DNA of 64,000 bases from Gaertneriomyces semiglobifer (lineage: Eukaryota > Chytridiomycota > Chytridiomycetes > Spizellomycetales > Spizellomycetaceae), in contig JAHLKF010000022.1 of the NCBI GenBank assembly GCA_025558075.1, positions 124,001 through 188,000 on the forward strand, given 5' to 3'. This document shows positions 55,431-64,000 of the stretch, in pieces. The first letter of the stretch is position 1; each line of letters starts with the position of its first letter. A model generated the notes under the pieces. The model was not told where the DNA came from. It saw nothing but the letters and a program-made list of their open reading frames with translations, and ran no database searches. The translations under genes and the position numbers were made by a program.

Positions 55431-56639
55431 CTACATGAACCACGAGGACATGGACCTACCGTCTAAGGAATTTCTTGCAACGCTCACACGATCAACGCTT
55501 TTTTGGACTTCTTCTGTTAGCCATGGCAAGAATTGAGATTCTACCTCTCGCTCGGTGACGTCGTAGAAGTAGCCACTTGTTGTCAGCGATTGGAAGACAC
55601 TTGGAACAAGATTCTGCAAATAGCTTTGAGCAAACGCACGGGCAGCGATCTTCTCCGCAACTTCCTGCTTTTCCTGAAGAATCTTCAATTGTTCGGCCAG
55701 CCGCCTCTCTTTCTCCTCGGTACGTCTCCGTTCCGCATCCTCCAATCGCCGCACCTCTGCAAGCTCTGCATTCCTGCGCTCTTCATGTTGCAGCTGTTGG
55801 GAGCGTCGCGATCAAAAAGCTGAAAATAGCCAAAACGGACGCGATCTCGGCGCACCTGGTGCTTTTTCAGCATTGCGAGTTCTTCCTCTTCATGTACTTC
55901 CATGAGGGCTTGCTCAATGGTTTTGCCAACCAGAACCTCTAAAATCGGCTGAACTTCGTACTCAAAATCGAATAGCTCCCCTTCATAAATCTGGGTGGCG
56001 ACATCAAGTCCACTCTTTTGAGGGATGTATAGCGGACTGGGCGGACGATCAAGGAATGCATCCGTTTGCGTAGCCGCGTAGGCTTCAGGCACCTTGTCGC
56101 TCAACTCTTCTAAATACAATTCGGTCTGCACGTCCATATGCTTCCTGCCGGGAACAGGCTCGGGCGTGCGCACGCGCCGCTGGGCTTCTGCTCTGCGCTT
56201 GGCCCGTAAGCGTCGCTTGATGTCATTTTGCCTCTCAACTTCTACTGGGTCTGGTTGGTTTCTCTATACGTATAGAGTCAATAGCTGACTTGTAGGTTAT
56301 AATCTACACAACCGAAGATATATCGGCATTTTGCATACCAAAGGGAGCGTGGGGGCAGCGTATGTGCTGCCACGGTAGATGCGACGATCATACATGATAT
56401 TCTGAGGTCTACAGTAAGCGTATGCGTTAGACCGAACATCTATCTGCATGGCCCGACAATTCCCGTACTCACGGAATCTTCTCTGCCGCCTCATCCGGAT
56501 CTCTATACTTCTTGCGAGGTGCTTGTACTGCCCGTGGCTCTGATGCGAAGGAATACCCATCCTTCGTAGCCGGCACGGTTTGCGTCCTCGATCCCTCATT
56601 GCCGGGCAGACTCGCCGCAGGGTTGCTTGAAGCGAGCAT
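55431..56639 (-). CDS. RSP3: Radial spoke protein 3 (RSP3/RSPH3)
   Basis: Exons 56473-56639, 56339-56408, 55856-56263 and 55431-55793 give 335 residues. RSP3 hallmarks in order: YSFASEPRAVQAPRKKYRDP, NIMYDRRIYRGSTYA, VQTELYLEELSDK, ATQTDAFLDRPPSPLYIP, DVATQIYEGELFDFEYEVQP, then ILEVLVGKTIEQALMEVHEE and RRNAELAEVRRLEDAERRR. RSP3 dimers form the stalk of axonemal radial spokes and anchor them to doublet microtubules; the LVGKTIEQALMEV helix corresponds to the RII/AKAP-type amphipathic helix. The C-terminus is shorter than in Chlamydomonas (516 residues). Direct evidence for a 9+2 motile flagellum with spokes. Confidence 0.95.
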
Positions 56640-57028
56640 GTTTCTAAGCACTGTATGCTAGCTCACTCTCAGCTTTTTTCCTTACAGTTTCTGCAGACTC
56701 TCCAGTGCTCGCTCGACCTTTACAAAAATAGGCTGCCCCAACGCGTAAGGCCCAAACTCCGGTTTGGCTTACTTCAGCGACTGTTACCAATAACAAATTA
56801 TAACCAAGATCAACGAGGGTTTTCCAAAGTTTGGCATTCTGCATGTTTTACAACGCCCACGCTAGAACCTCGGGAGCAAGAACTCGTCGCGCGCGGCCGT
56901 TGTAAAAGGTAGCGAAGTTGCGAGTGGTAGTCAGTAGCGCTTGCTGCTTCAAGCGGGAAAGGACAACATCAGCGGCTCCGCAAGTTCCCAACGCGCACCT
57001 CAATCCGAATATCTGGGCCATACCAAAC
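56640..57028. other. Divergent promoter region of RSP3 and CARM1
   Basis: About 390 bp. Minus-strand frames at 56644-56844 and 56848-57036 have no family similarity and overlap the expected leaders. Confidence 0.4.
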
Positions 57029-59056
57029 ATGTCCACTCCACCAAAGCAAGATGGATCGGTTGAGGAAGGCCAAAGGCTGGAAGGGCGTTCTGTTCCAGCT
57101 TCAGATGCCCGTGATCCGGCTTACTTTCATTACTATGCCCAGTTTGTGCATCAGCAGAACATGCTGCAGGTATATTCGTCACACGCCGAGATGTTTATTT
57201 GCTGCGTGTTTCGATAATAAGTATCTCGTCTTAAGGACAATGTCAGGACTTCCGCTTATCATTCTGCCATTATGGTCAACGCGGCCGCATTTCGGGACAA
57301 ACTGGTCATGGACCTTGGTGCGGGAAGTGGTATGTTTTTCGTTTATCCGCGTTGAAATCTGGAAAACGCTTTTAATACCCGTTCCAGGGATCCTATCGTA
57401 TTTTGCGGTTCAGGCCGGTGCCCAAAAGGTGTATGCCGTTGAAGCAAGCGGCATGTCTCACAAAATCCAGAAACTGCTGGATAGCGCGGATACGAAGAAT
57501 ACCTGGATGAAAAACAAGCTGGAAGTTATCTCAGGTAGGACATGTCAGCATGGCTAGGATTGGATCTGCCTAGGTATGTCCTGAGGATCCATGTGGTCTG
57601 CCATGTTACCAACCACAAGTACGACTCTCCAGCTAAGGTTGAGAATGCAACTGCTCCCAAGGTGGATACTCTTATCAGTGAGCCGATTGGAGTTCTCCTG
57701 GTTCATGAGCGAATGATAGAATCCTACTTAGTTGCCCGTGACCGATTCTTGAAGCCCGTAAGAGCCTCCCTGTGTTGCTGGCCTTTTTTCTTGACACTCA
57801 CGGAATTTCATGCAGGGTGGTGTGATGATACCTTCATCTGGCAATATCTATCTCGCGCCATTTACTGATGCTAATTTGTGGACACAAACAATGACCAAAG
57901 GTGGGATTTGAAAGCTAATGCAAGTCGTGAGAAGGTAATACTGATGAATCGTTATTTAGTGCGCTTCTGGGAACAGGTAGGAAGGTTAGCCATGGCATTC
58001 GCGGCACATTGCTTACATTTGAATTGCATCATGCGTACAGACAAATTTTTACGGCGTAGACTTTTGTCCTCTAGCTTTGGATGCCAGGGAAGAGATTTTC
58101 GGTCAGGTAGGTTCTTGCCGGGCCCCGTAAAACATCGTATCGATAATATCCTCACATATACGATCAAGCCTGTTGTAGGAATCTTTGATCGACGAATTTT
58201 ATTGGCAGCGCCTTCATCTTATGCAGGTTGGTGTGGCTTCGCTGTGCTGGCCAGTTGCTTCCGACTAAGGATCTCTCTTAGTTGACTTCGAAACGATATC
58301 CATGGAAGAGCTGCAGGATTTTGTCATACCATTTACCTTCCAGCCAGCATTCACCGGTATGATTTCTACATGAGCTGATCCCTTGATAACCGGTAATCTT
58401 CAATTTTCGCTTGACAGGCATCGTGCACGGAATTGCTGGGTGGTTCGACATCAATCTTGGAGGTCTCGTACTCAACACAGGCCCGCAGGCTGACCGAACG
58501 CATTGGCAGCAAGTCAGATTTCTGCTTAAAGGTGCGCCTTAAGACAGAATGTGTTCATCTTTGTGCAAACAGTTAACGGAATTAGTTTAGAGCCCCTAGC
58601 TGTGAATGCATTCGACACTATTACCGGATGGATGAGACTTACGGTGAACGAGTCAAGATCTTATGATATAGTGGTCGAGCTCACAGTGGGTGATGGTGCG
58701 TCCCTTGCCACCCCATCCAATATCGGCATGGCGGACGCAGCCCTGCTTAGATCGCAACCGGGTGGCCATGGCTACCGACGTGGACAGTGGGCATTGCATG
58801 AGCAGACGTACATGTATGAGCAGACTTTAGACTATTCGCAGGTACGATGTGTTACCAAATTGCAGCAGTACTTTCCTCCACTATTGCTAACAAACGCTGA
58901 TAGCCTGAATTCCTGTCGATGTATACGCCGGAAAATGCCGCCGTGTTGCAGAATGTTTCAGACGCGGCTCTTGATGAAGTTGCTTGGACGTCTGCGGGGC
59001 TTGTTACGCCAGTGGACCCTGCAATTATCGCTTCTGGAGCCCCTCCGCAACAATAA
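57029..59056 (+). CDS. CARM1: Protein arginine methyltransferase CARM1/PRMT4
   Basis: Twelve exons: 57029-57169, 57236-57329, 57388-57534, 57633-57757, 57816-57900, 57960-57976, 58041-58106, 58169-58226, 58282-58356, 58418-58531, 58591-58841 and 58904-59056; 441 residues. PRMT motifs: YFHYYAQFVHQQNMLQ..RTSAY, SAM-binding VMDLGAGSGILSYFAVQAGA, VYAVEAS, the double-E loop SEPIGVLLVHERMIESYL and the THW loop (RTHWQQ). RFWEQTNFYGVDFCPL and GIVHGIAGWFD are CARM1-type. The enzyme makes asymmetric dimethylarginine on histone H3 and RNA-binding proteins. The N-terminal PH-like domain of animal CARM1 is missing; catalysis starts about 35 residues in. One exon is 17 nt and one intron is 98 bp, the longest after that of eL29. 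Confidence 0.93.
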
Positions 59057-59294
59057 TACCACCTTCTGTGAGCCAGCGTATTCTGGCGGGAAGCAGTTGT
59101 GAAAAATCTACCAAGTGCGATACTGTTTAATGCCCGCCTCTGCCATGACTGGCGCCTACACCACGTGTATGTTCGCGTTACTGCCACCGTAACTTGCCAC
59201 ATCTCTGAACCTTACGGATCTCAGATTCTCTGGACTTGTTTTAGTTTAATTTACATACATAAATACCATGTTCTATGTGCACTCTGGGTCCGCC

Positions 59295-60940
59295 CTACGA
59301 CTGACGGCCAATCATTTCTACTCGGAACCCTATCTTCTTCAATCGCTCCGGATCTAGAATCAAACGGCCATCAAAAACAAATGCCGGTTTTTTCATATCA
59401 TTATAGATCCGCTGATAATCCAGTGCCTTGAACTCGTCCCATTCCGTGACGATTACAATGGCGTCCGCGGCCGTGGCCGCTTCGTAAGGACTGTCGATTA
59501 TTTTGACGAGACGCTTAACTACAATACGAGGGTCCAATGAGCCTCGAAATCTTGCAAAACAAACAAAGGGGATACTTACATTTATCGGCATTTGAGATTC
59601 CATACTCATCATCGCACAAATCCACTTCTATTTGAGCTGCATCTACTTTAGGGTCATATATCCTGATATGGGCGCTCTCTTGCATGAAATACTTGACTAA
59701 TGTGATCGCGGCGGACTCCCGGGTATCTCCGGTGTTTTTCTTGAAAGCGAAGCCAAATACTGCTATGGTTTTGTTGGTGATCGTGTTGAAAAGTCGGTTG
59801 ACTATACGATGCAGAAATCTGGACTTTTGGTATTCATTGATGACGACTACCTGGCGCCAGTACTCGGCAACTTCAGGTAGATGCAGGCTTTCGCTGAGAT
59901 AGACAAGGTTGAGGATGTCCTTTTGAAAGCAGCTCCCACCAAAGCCGACGCTAGCCTTGAGAAATTTCGATCCAATTCTGGTGTCTAGACCACAGGCATA
60001 CGAAACCTCATCCACATCAGCGCCAGTCGCTTCGCAAATAGCGCTCAAAGCATTGATGCTTGAGATGCGCTGCGCTAAGAGGGCGTTTGCTGCAAGTTTA
60101 GACAGTTCCGAAGACCATAGATTTGTTGTTATGATTCGCTCACGTGGCACCCAGTGGGCATACACATCTGCCAAAGCTTCTTGCGCTCTAATGCCATCAT
60201 CTGTGCGCAGTGAGCCGATCAAAACCCGATCCGGGAACATGAGGTCGTGAATTGCCGTTCCTTCGGCCAGAAACTCTGGATTGGAGAGAATATCGAAATG
60301 AACTCCATGTTTCGAGTTGGCGTCCAGAATAGAGCGCATGCTCTCGGCTGTGCGACACGGGACTGTGGATTTTTCAATAACGATCTTGGGCGTCTTCGCT
60401 ACTTGCGCAATGCGCCTAGTGGCTGCTTCAATATACGCAAGATCTGCTGCGAATCCAGCGCCGATTCCAGCCTTCTTCGTAGGGGTGTTGACTGATATCA
60501 TGATCATGTCCGCTTCGTCAATGGCGGCGTCGACATCCGATGAGAAAAAAAGATTCTTGCCACGACATGCGGTGACAATATCGTCTAATCCAGGCTCATA
60601 GATAGGAAGAGTGTCCGAATTCCAGGCGGCAATGCGGCTTTTGTTGAGATCCACAATGGTTACTTTGATGAAGGGGCATTTGTACGCGATCACAGAACAG
60701 GTCGGCCCGCCTGATGCACACGATGGTGAGTTGAACCATGCTTCGAAGAAACCACAAGCGCGTGTCGCACTTACCAACGTATCCAGCTCCTATACAGCAG
60801 ATACGGAGCCCCGACGAATCGCCATTGAGTGTAACATAGTCGTCGCTAGACCCTATGGTAGTGAGCTTATGGATGCGTTCAGTTTGATGTTCACTCAGAT
60901 GAGGCATGATAAGTGGAACAGTAAATCGTGTATTCACCAT
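59295..60940 (-). CDS. UGDH: UDP-glucose 6-dehydrogenase
   Basis: Exons 60775-60940, 59580-60710 and 59295-59518 give 506 residues. The NAD-binding GAGYVGGPT spans the first junction. Further signatures: [49 protein letters not shown], the catalytic Cys (about residue 316) in [10 protein letters not shown], and [15 protein letters not shown]; the C-terminal domain has TEWDEFK and PAFVFDGR. The enzyme oxidises UDP-glucose to UDP-glucuronate, the entry to UDP-xylose and glucuronate-containing wall or capsule polymers. Absent in baker's yeast but known in chytrids and basidiomycetes. An internal Met (60907) is an alternative start about 11 residues downstream. Confidence 0.96.
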
Positions 60941-61585
60941 GATCGCGGCAGAACAATTGAGTGTCGGCTGCTCTACACGAAGCGCTTTATATTTGTGGTG
61001 AATGATATGTGTCGCTGACGTGATTGAGAAACCAATCAGTAATGATGGTAATGGGCCTTCACCGCAGGTAAAGGGGAGGCTGCATTTCTCTCAAAAGCTT
61101 CACGAAGATTGTAAGTTTGAAAAGAACGGTTGAGAAGCCAAAGATGACAGGAGAAGAACAACACACAAATTTCGGCGGACGCGTATTCAAGGAGCGGTTA
61201 CGTTCCCGCTGTTTAAACGCAGCATCAACGCCGGCTGGACTTCTAAATTTAAGGATGAATCAGGGATTCGTTCGAAGGTTAATCAGCGTCGAAACTGCGT
61301 AGACAATAGCATTTTGCATTTTACTATTGTTGAAACCCGCCTCGACGCGTCAATTCTGCTTACGTAAGGTCCGAATTCCACCCAGTGCGCAGCAGGTTAT
61401 TTCGCGCACGAGTTTGCAGCACGGCTGCAGGCGGTAACCAGCAGGAATCGCACGCCGATGCCGATGTCTTGCCGCCATACCGGCAGGGATCCGCAAGTCC
61501 TTTTCGGGCTCCGCTGTCGTTTAGGCGCAATTGAAGAACATGCTGGCTTGGGAGTGAATGGAGCATTCGTGCAAGCCCCATCCAT
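60941..61585. other. No gene recognised; may contain the missing 5' exon of the next gene
   Basis: About 645 bp. It must contain the UGDH promoter and probably the first coding exon, with Walker A, of the SWSAP1-like gene. I could not identify that exon. A plus-strand frame at 61117-61302 has no recognisable features. Confidence 0.4.
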
Positions 61586-62389
61586 ATGGTATGGTCCAAA
61601 CCTACCGCAGTCATTCTGGTCCAGATCTATCTGTTAAAACGATTCCTTTCAAGCAGAACATCTTTGTTGCTACAGGTTGCTTACTCCTACGCCAAGGGGG
61701 CGCATCATGTTCTTTATATCAGGCCACAGAGAGGCGATCCCGCAGAGGCCATCTTCTCTGTGGACAAAAGCTCGGTTGACTTGAGCGTGGCAAACAGAAT
61801 TCATATGAGGTATTGCTTAAGATGTGCTTTGAAGTCTGTCGGATACTAACAATGAACGATTGTCATACTTAGATACATATCTGACATGCGTGCTCTCCGG
61901 ACATTCCTCGCCTGGTTGCCGCATATTCCTGGTGACATACGACTTCCAGCTCTTCCAGTGTGTATAATCGTCGATGACGTTCTGTCCTATGTGAAGGGTG
62001 AACAGGGCAGGTAGGCAGGACCCGAATGCGTCGACCAACCTTCTACCCTGACACGCTTCTAGCTCGGCCGCCGCCCGACTGATCACGACTTTGAAAGAGT
62101 TGTCAGAGCACATTACATCCGTCACCGCCAGGCATGTCTTTCAACTTTATACTACACTATTATTGTTTATTTACAGTGGCGCTACTTATACAGGAAATGT
62201 GCGTGGATTCTAGCTGATGAAGCGCTATCAATGCCAGATACAGGGGCCGATTTGCATATATCATACGCTTATATCGAAGACAATGTCGTAGCCAACGTTC
62301 GCGTGATCGGCAAGTGTTGTGTGCGTTTAGATACAACGCAGCGCAAGCTAAAATCCAAGCACCACAGATATCGGTCCGTCCAACTTTGA
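61586..62389 (+). CDS. RecA-like ATPase resembling SWSAP1, 5' end unresolved
   Basis: Exons ending 61809, then 61873-62010, 62063-62120 and 62177-62389. The first visible exon reads RTSLLLQVAYSYAKGAHHVLYI, the helix and strand that normally follow Walker A in RecA-fold proteins; a Walker A GxxxxGK itself is not in frame, and an acceptor (CAAGCAG, ends 61656) just before it suggests that the K codon is split by an intron from an unidentified upstream exon. The second exon gives LRTFLAWLPHIPGD and the Walker B-like VCIIVDDVLSYV. The last exon has RKCAWILADEA followed by beta strands. Size and order resemble SWSAP1, the Shu-complex partner of SWS1 that assists RAD51. The start at 61586 is only the left limit of the open frame. 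Confidence 0.5.
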
Positions 62390-62587
62390 AATAGTGATCC
62401 AGCATGGAAGGGATCCTCCGTCGGATGTTTTTGAGGCGACTGCGAAGTCGGACGTCATCTGTCATGACCGCAGCCATGAGCATAGCAGTGAGAGTCGCCT
62501 TCATTTTCGCTTAGATGTGGCTCAAAATATTATGATCTTTGATGAGTACCTCGTGATAGTGTGTGTGAATCGCGTGGCACTTTGGAT

Positions 62588-63322
62588 CTACACTTGTAAC
62601 GGAAGGTCTGGTTGAAGCCCATTCTTCTCCATATCCACAGCCCATAGTGCAGCCCCGACAATGTTTGTGAACATGAACAGGATGCCGACCCCTGGTATCA
62701 TCTCTAGTAAGACCGCAGTCGACCCAAAGGATGTGTAAGCACTTCGATGCCTGCGTACGAAACGCCTCCCAGCTGTGAATCCAAAGCCACGTAGTTCAAA
62801 CCAGTGTAAGTGCTGGTTCCAGGCCGCAAGGTAGCCGTTGATAAGAAGGAACACTGCTGTTCCAATGAACGGCAGCAAGTTTAGGGGTGCCGTGACGATG
62901 AGAACCAGCACTCGTGCAATTATGATATAAAACAGATAAATTCCAACATAGGCAATTCCCATCCAACAGCCTTGTGCGCAGCTACCTTCACCGGCATTCA
63001 CTCCAGTCGACAGGGAGACAACATCATCGAAAAGCTGATCAGAAACTGTCGGTAGCGCTATAGCCACGAACAGCAGACACGCGACGCATATCTCTACCAG
63101 AACCAGGAGAACCGCACAAACCCAAGCCAGCCATTCTGGAAGAAAGTTGTCGAGGGCGTGAGCTTGAGGTTTCAATGCAACCCCGAACAAGGTAATGGTG
63201 GCTGCCAGCGAGAAAAGAATGCCCAGTAGAACACCGCAAAAAACACGAAGCCACAGCTGCGGATGCGTCAGGAAATAGATAATCCCTTGAAGCGGATAAA
63301 ATGACGGTCGAATGGCAGCCAT
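62588..63322 (-). CDS. EI24-family multi-pass membrane protein
   Basis: A single exon of 244 residues from ATG 63322. Four or more hydrophobic helices: LRVFCGVLLGILFSLAATIT, LAWVCAVLLVLVEICVACLL, MGIAYVGIYLFYIIIARVLV and LLEMIPGVGILFMFTNIVGA. The pattern TAPLNLLPFIGTAVFLLING..AWNQHLHWFELRG and the late PGVGILF loop are those of the EI24/Lds1-Rrt8 (PF07264) group; yeast members sit on lipid droplets or the spore wall. Function here unknown. It starts 220 bp from USO1 on the other strand and converges on the SWSAP1-like gene. Confidence 0.72.
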   Translation of the reverse strand: MAAIRPSFYPLQGIIYFLTHPQLWLRVFCGVLLGILFSLAATITLFGVALKPQAHALDNFLPEWLAWVCAVLLVLVEICVACLLFVAIALPTVSDQLFDDVVSLSTGVNAGEGSCAQGCWMGIAYVGIYLFYIIIARVLVLIVTAPLNLLPFIGTAVFLLINGYLAAWNQHLHWFELRGFGFTAGRRFVRRHRSAYTSFGSTAVLLEMIPGVGILFMFTNIVGAALWAVDMEKNGLQPDLPLQV

Positions 63323-63542
63323 GACCTTGATCAAAGTGTTACTTGCTCAACGGGTTTGCGAAGTGCGAAGTTGACGTTTACAGGCGCTGGACCGACACGC
63401 GACGACTATGGTGACTGTGCCGTGTGGCACAGCCATGATTGGCGGCTGCGACCGTTCGGCAACGATTGACGGGCAGATCCCACACGTTTTTGGATTTAGG
63501 CTTTGGCAGTCGGAGGGAATCATAGTTGCAGCTTCAGGGACG

Positions 63543-64000
63543 ATGAATGTCTTGTTTCAAGGAATGTCCGCCCTACGGGGCGAGAAGACAGTGCAACAAA
63601 CCGGCGCGGAAACCGTCCACAAGCTTTGTGATCGCGTACGGCACTCCACCCTTCTGGAGGATCGTAGGGCAGCCGTGATGGGTTTGAAAGGCCTCGCACG
63701 GGATTGGAAGCTGGTGAGATTGTTGATGCTCGGCGGTCTCTTTCCGTTGAGCTAACTGTGTTTTCCAATGCTTTGTAGGAAGTTGGCACGAAGGGCATGC
63801 CCGTCTTGGTGAACGTCCTGCAAAATGACCGTGCGGATGTGGAGATAATAAAGGCCGTGACCGAGACATTGAACATTCTGTGCTCGCCAGACGCACTCAA
63901 TGATCACACACGAAAGGTATGCCAAGTTCCGTACTTCCGGCGTACTTCCGTAGAACACCAATGACCCGAGAGATGCAGGCGGAAGATGATGCGGAAGATC
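63543..64000 (+). CDS. USO1: USO1/p115 vesicle tethering factor, 5' part
   Basis: Exons 63543-63713, 63779-63916 and 63979 onward; the gene continues beyond the window. The first 110 residues match the start of the p115 armadillo head: ETVHKLCDRVRHSTLLEDRRAAVMGLKGLARDWKL, then EVGTKGMPVLVNVLQNDRADVEIIKAVTETLNIL. The next exon begins with the acidic AEDDAED at the same place as the Glu-rich stretch in human p115. The protein tethers ER-to-Golgi vesicles with Rab1/Ypt1. Introns of 65 and 62 bp keep phase. Confidence 0.88.

Noticed and set aside
59552..59579. 29-bp intron in UGDH ending at GCAAG
   Set aside because: Too short and leads to a stop codon; the acceptor at 59519 gives 61 bp and restores the conserved C-terminal domain.
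61117..61302. Plus-strand frame of 61 codons as an independent gene or as exon 1 of the SWSAP1-like gene
   Set aside because: It contains no Walker A and no donor that would join in phase to the acceptor at 61656.

Overview
The window is nuclear DNA of a zoosporic fungus, most likely a chytrid (Chytridiomycota or a close relative). Three lines of evidence support this. First, the genes are densely packed on both strands and interrupted by many short GT-AG introns, mostly 50-75 bp, which need splicing to read. Second, fungal family members are present: a fungal-type Mob2, a DUF1769 protein, Irc3, Vts1 and an NCoR/Snt1-type SANT corepressor. Third, genes lost from non-flagellated Dikarya are present: axonemal dynein assembly factor DNAAF5, radial spoke protein RSP3, a CFAP97/hemingway protein, the SCAR/WAVE subunit BRK1, an opsin-like GPCR and a very large BRCA2. 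I spliced the genes by hand from conserved protein family sequences and checked reading phase across every exon; no transcripts were available.

Layout. 0.7-5.1 kb: mitochondrial-type enoyl-CoA isomerase, a 2H phosphoesterase, an unrecognised small gene and proteasome alpha-5. 5.8-11.7 kb: DNAAF5 converging on the TORC2 subunit SIN1. 12.5-16.3 kb: a SANT-domain corepressor. 16.5-19.6 kb: two minus-strand genes, an opsin-like 7TM receptor lacking the retinal lysine and a DUF1769 protein. 20.3-23.2 kb: MOB2, ERCC1 and BRK1. 23.4-32.9 kb: a BRCA2 orthologue of about 3,100 residues with eight BRC repeats. 33.7-39.1 kb: cytosolic-type SHMT, CFAP97-like, signal peptide peptidase and ribosomal protein eL29. 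39.4-45.5 kb: an unknown protein, a TCP11/Sok1 family protein and a coiled-coil unknown. 45.9-51.7 kb: SNX1/Vps5-type sorting nexin, Vts1/Smaug SAM protein and a single-pass membrane protein. 52.1-55.3 kb: ZFPL1 (Golgi) head-to-head with mitochondrial helicase IRC3. 55.4-60.9 kb: RSP3, CARM1 (PRMT4) and UDP-glucose 6-dehydrogenase. 61.6-64 kb: a RecA-like protein resembling SWSAP1, an EI24-family membrane protein and the 5' end of USO1/p115, which runs off the right edge.

There is no operon logic. Genes are housekeeping or cell-biological, and many pairs share short divergent promoters (ERCC1/BRK1, ZFPL1/IRC3, RSP3/CARM1, EI24/USO1). Themes that recur are the flagellum (DNAAF5, RSP3, CFAP97, perhaps TCP11), recombination repair (BRCA2, ERCC1, SWSAP1-like), actin and cell polarity signalling (BRK1, MOB2, SIN1) and endomembrane traffic (SNX1/Vps5, ZFPL1, USO1, SPP). 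I saw no tRNA, rRNA, transposon or CRISPR array.
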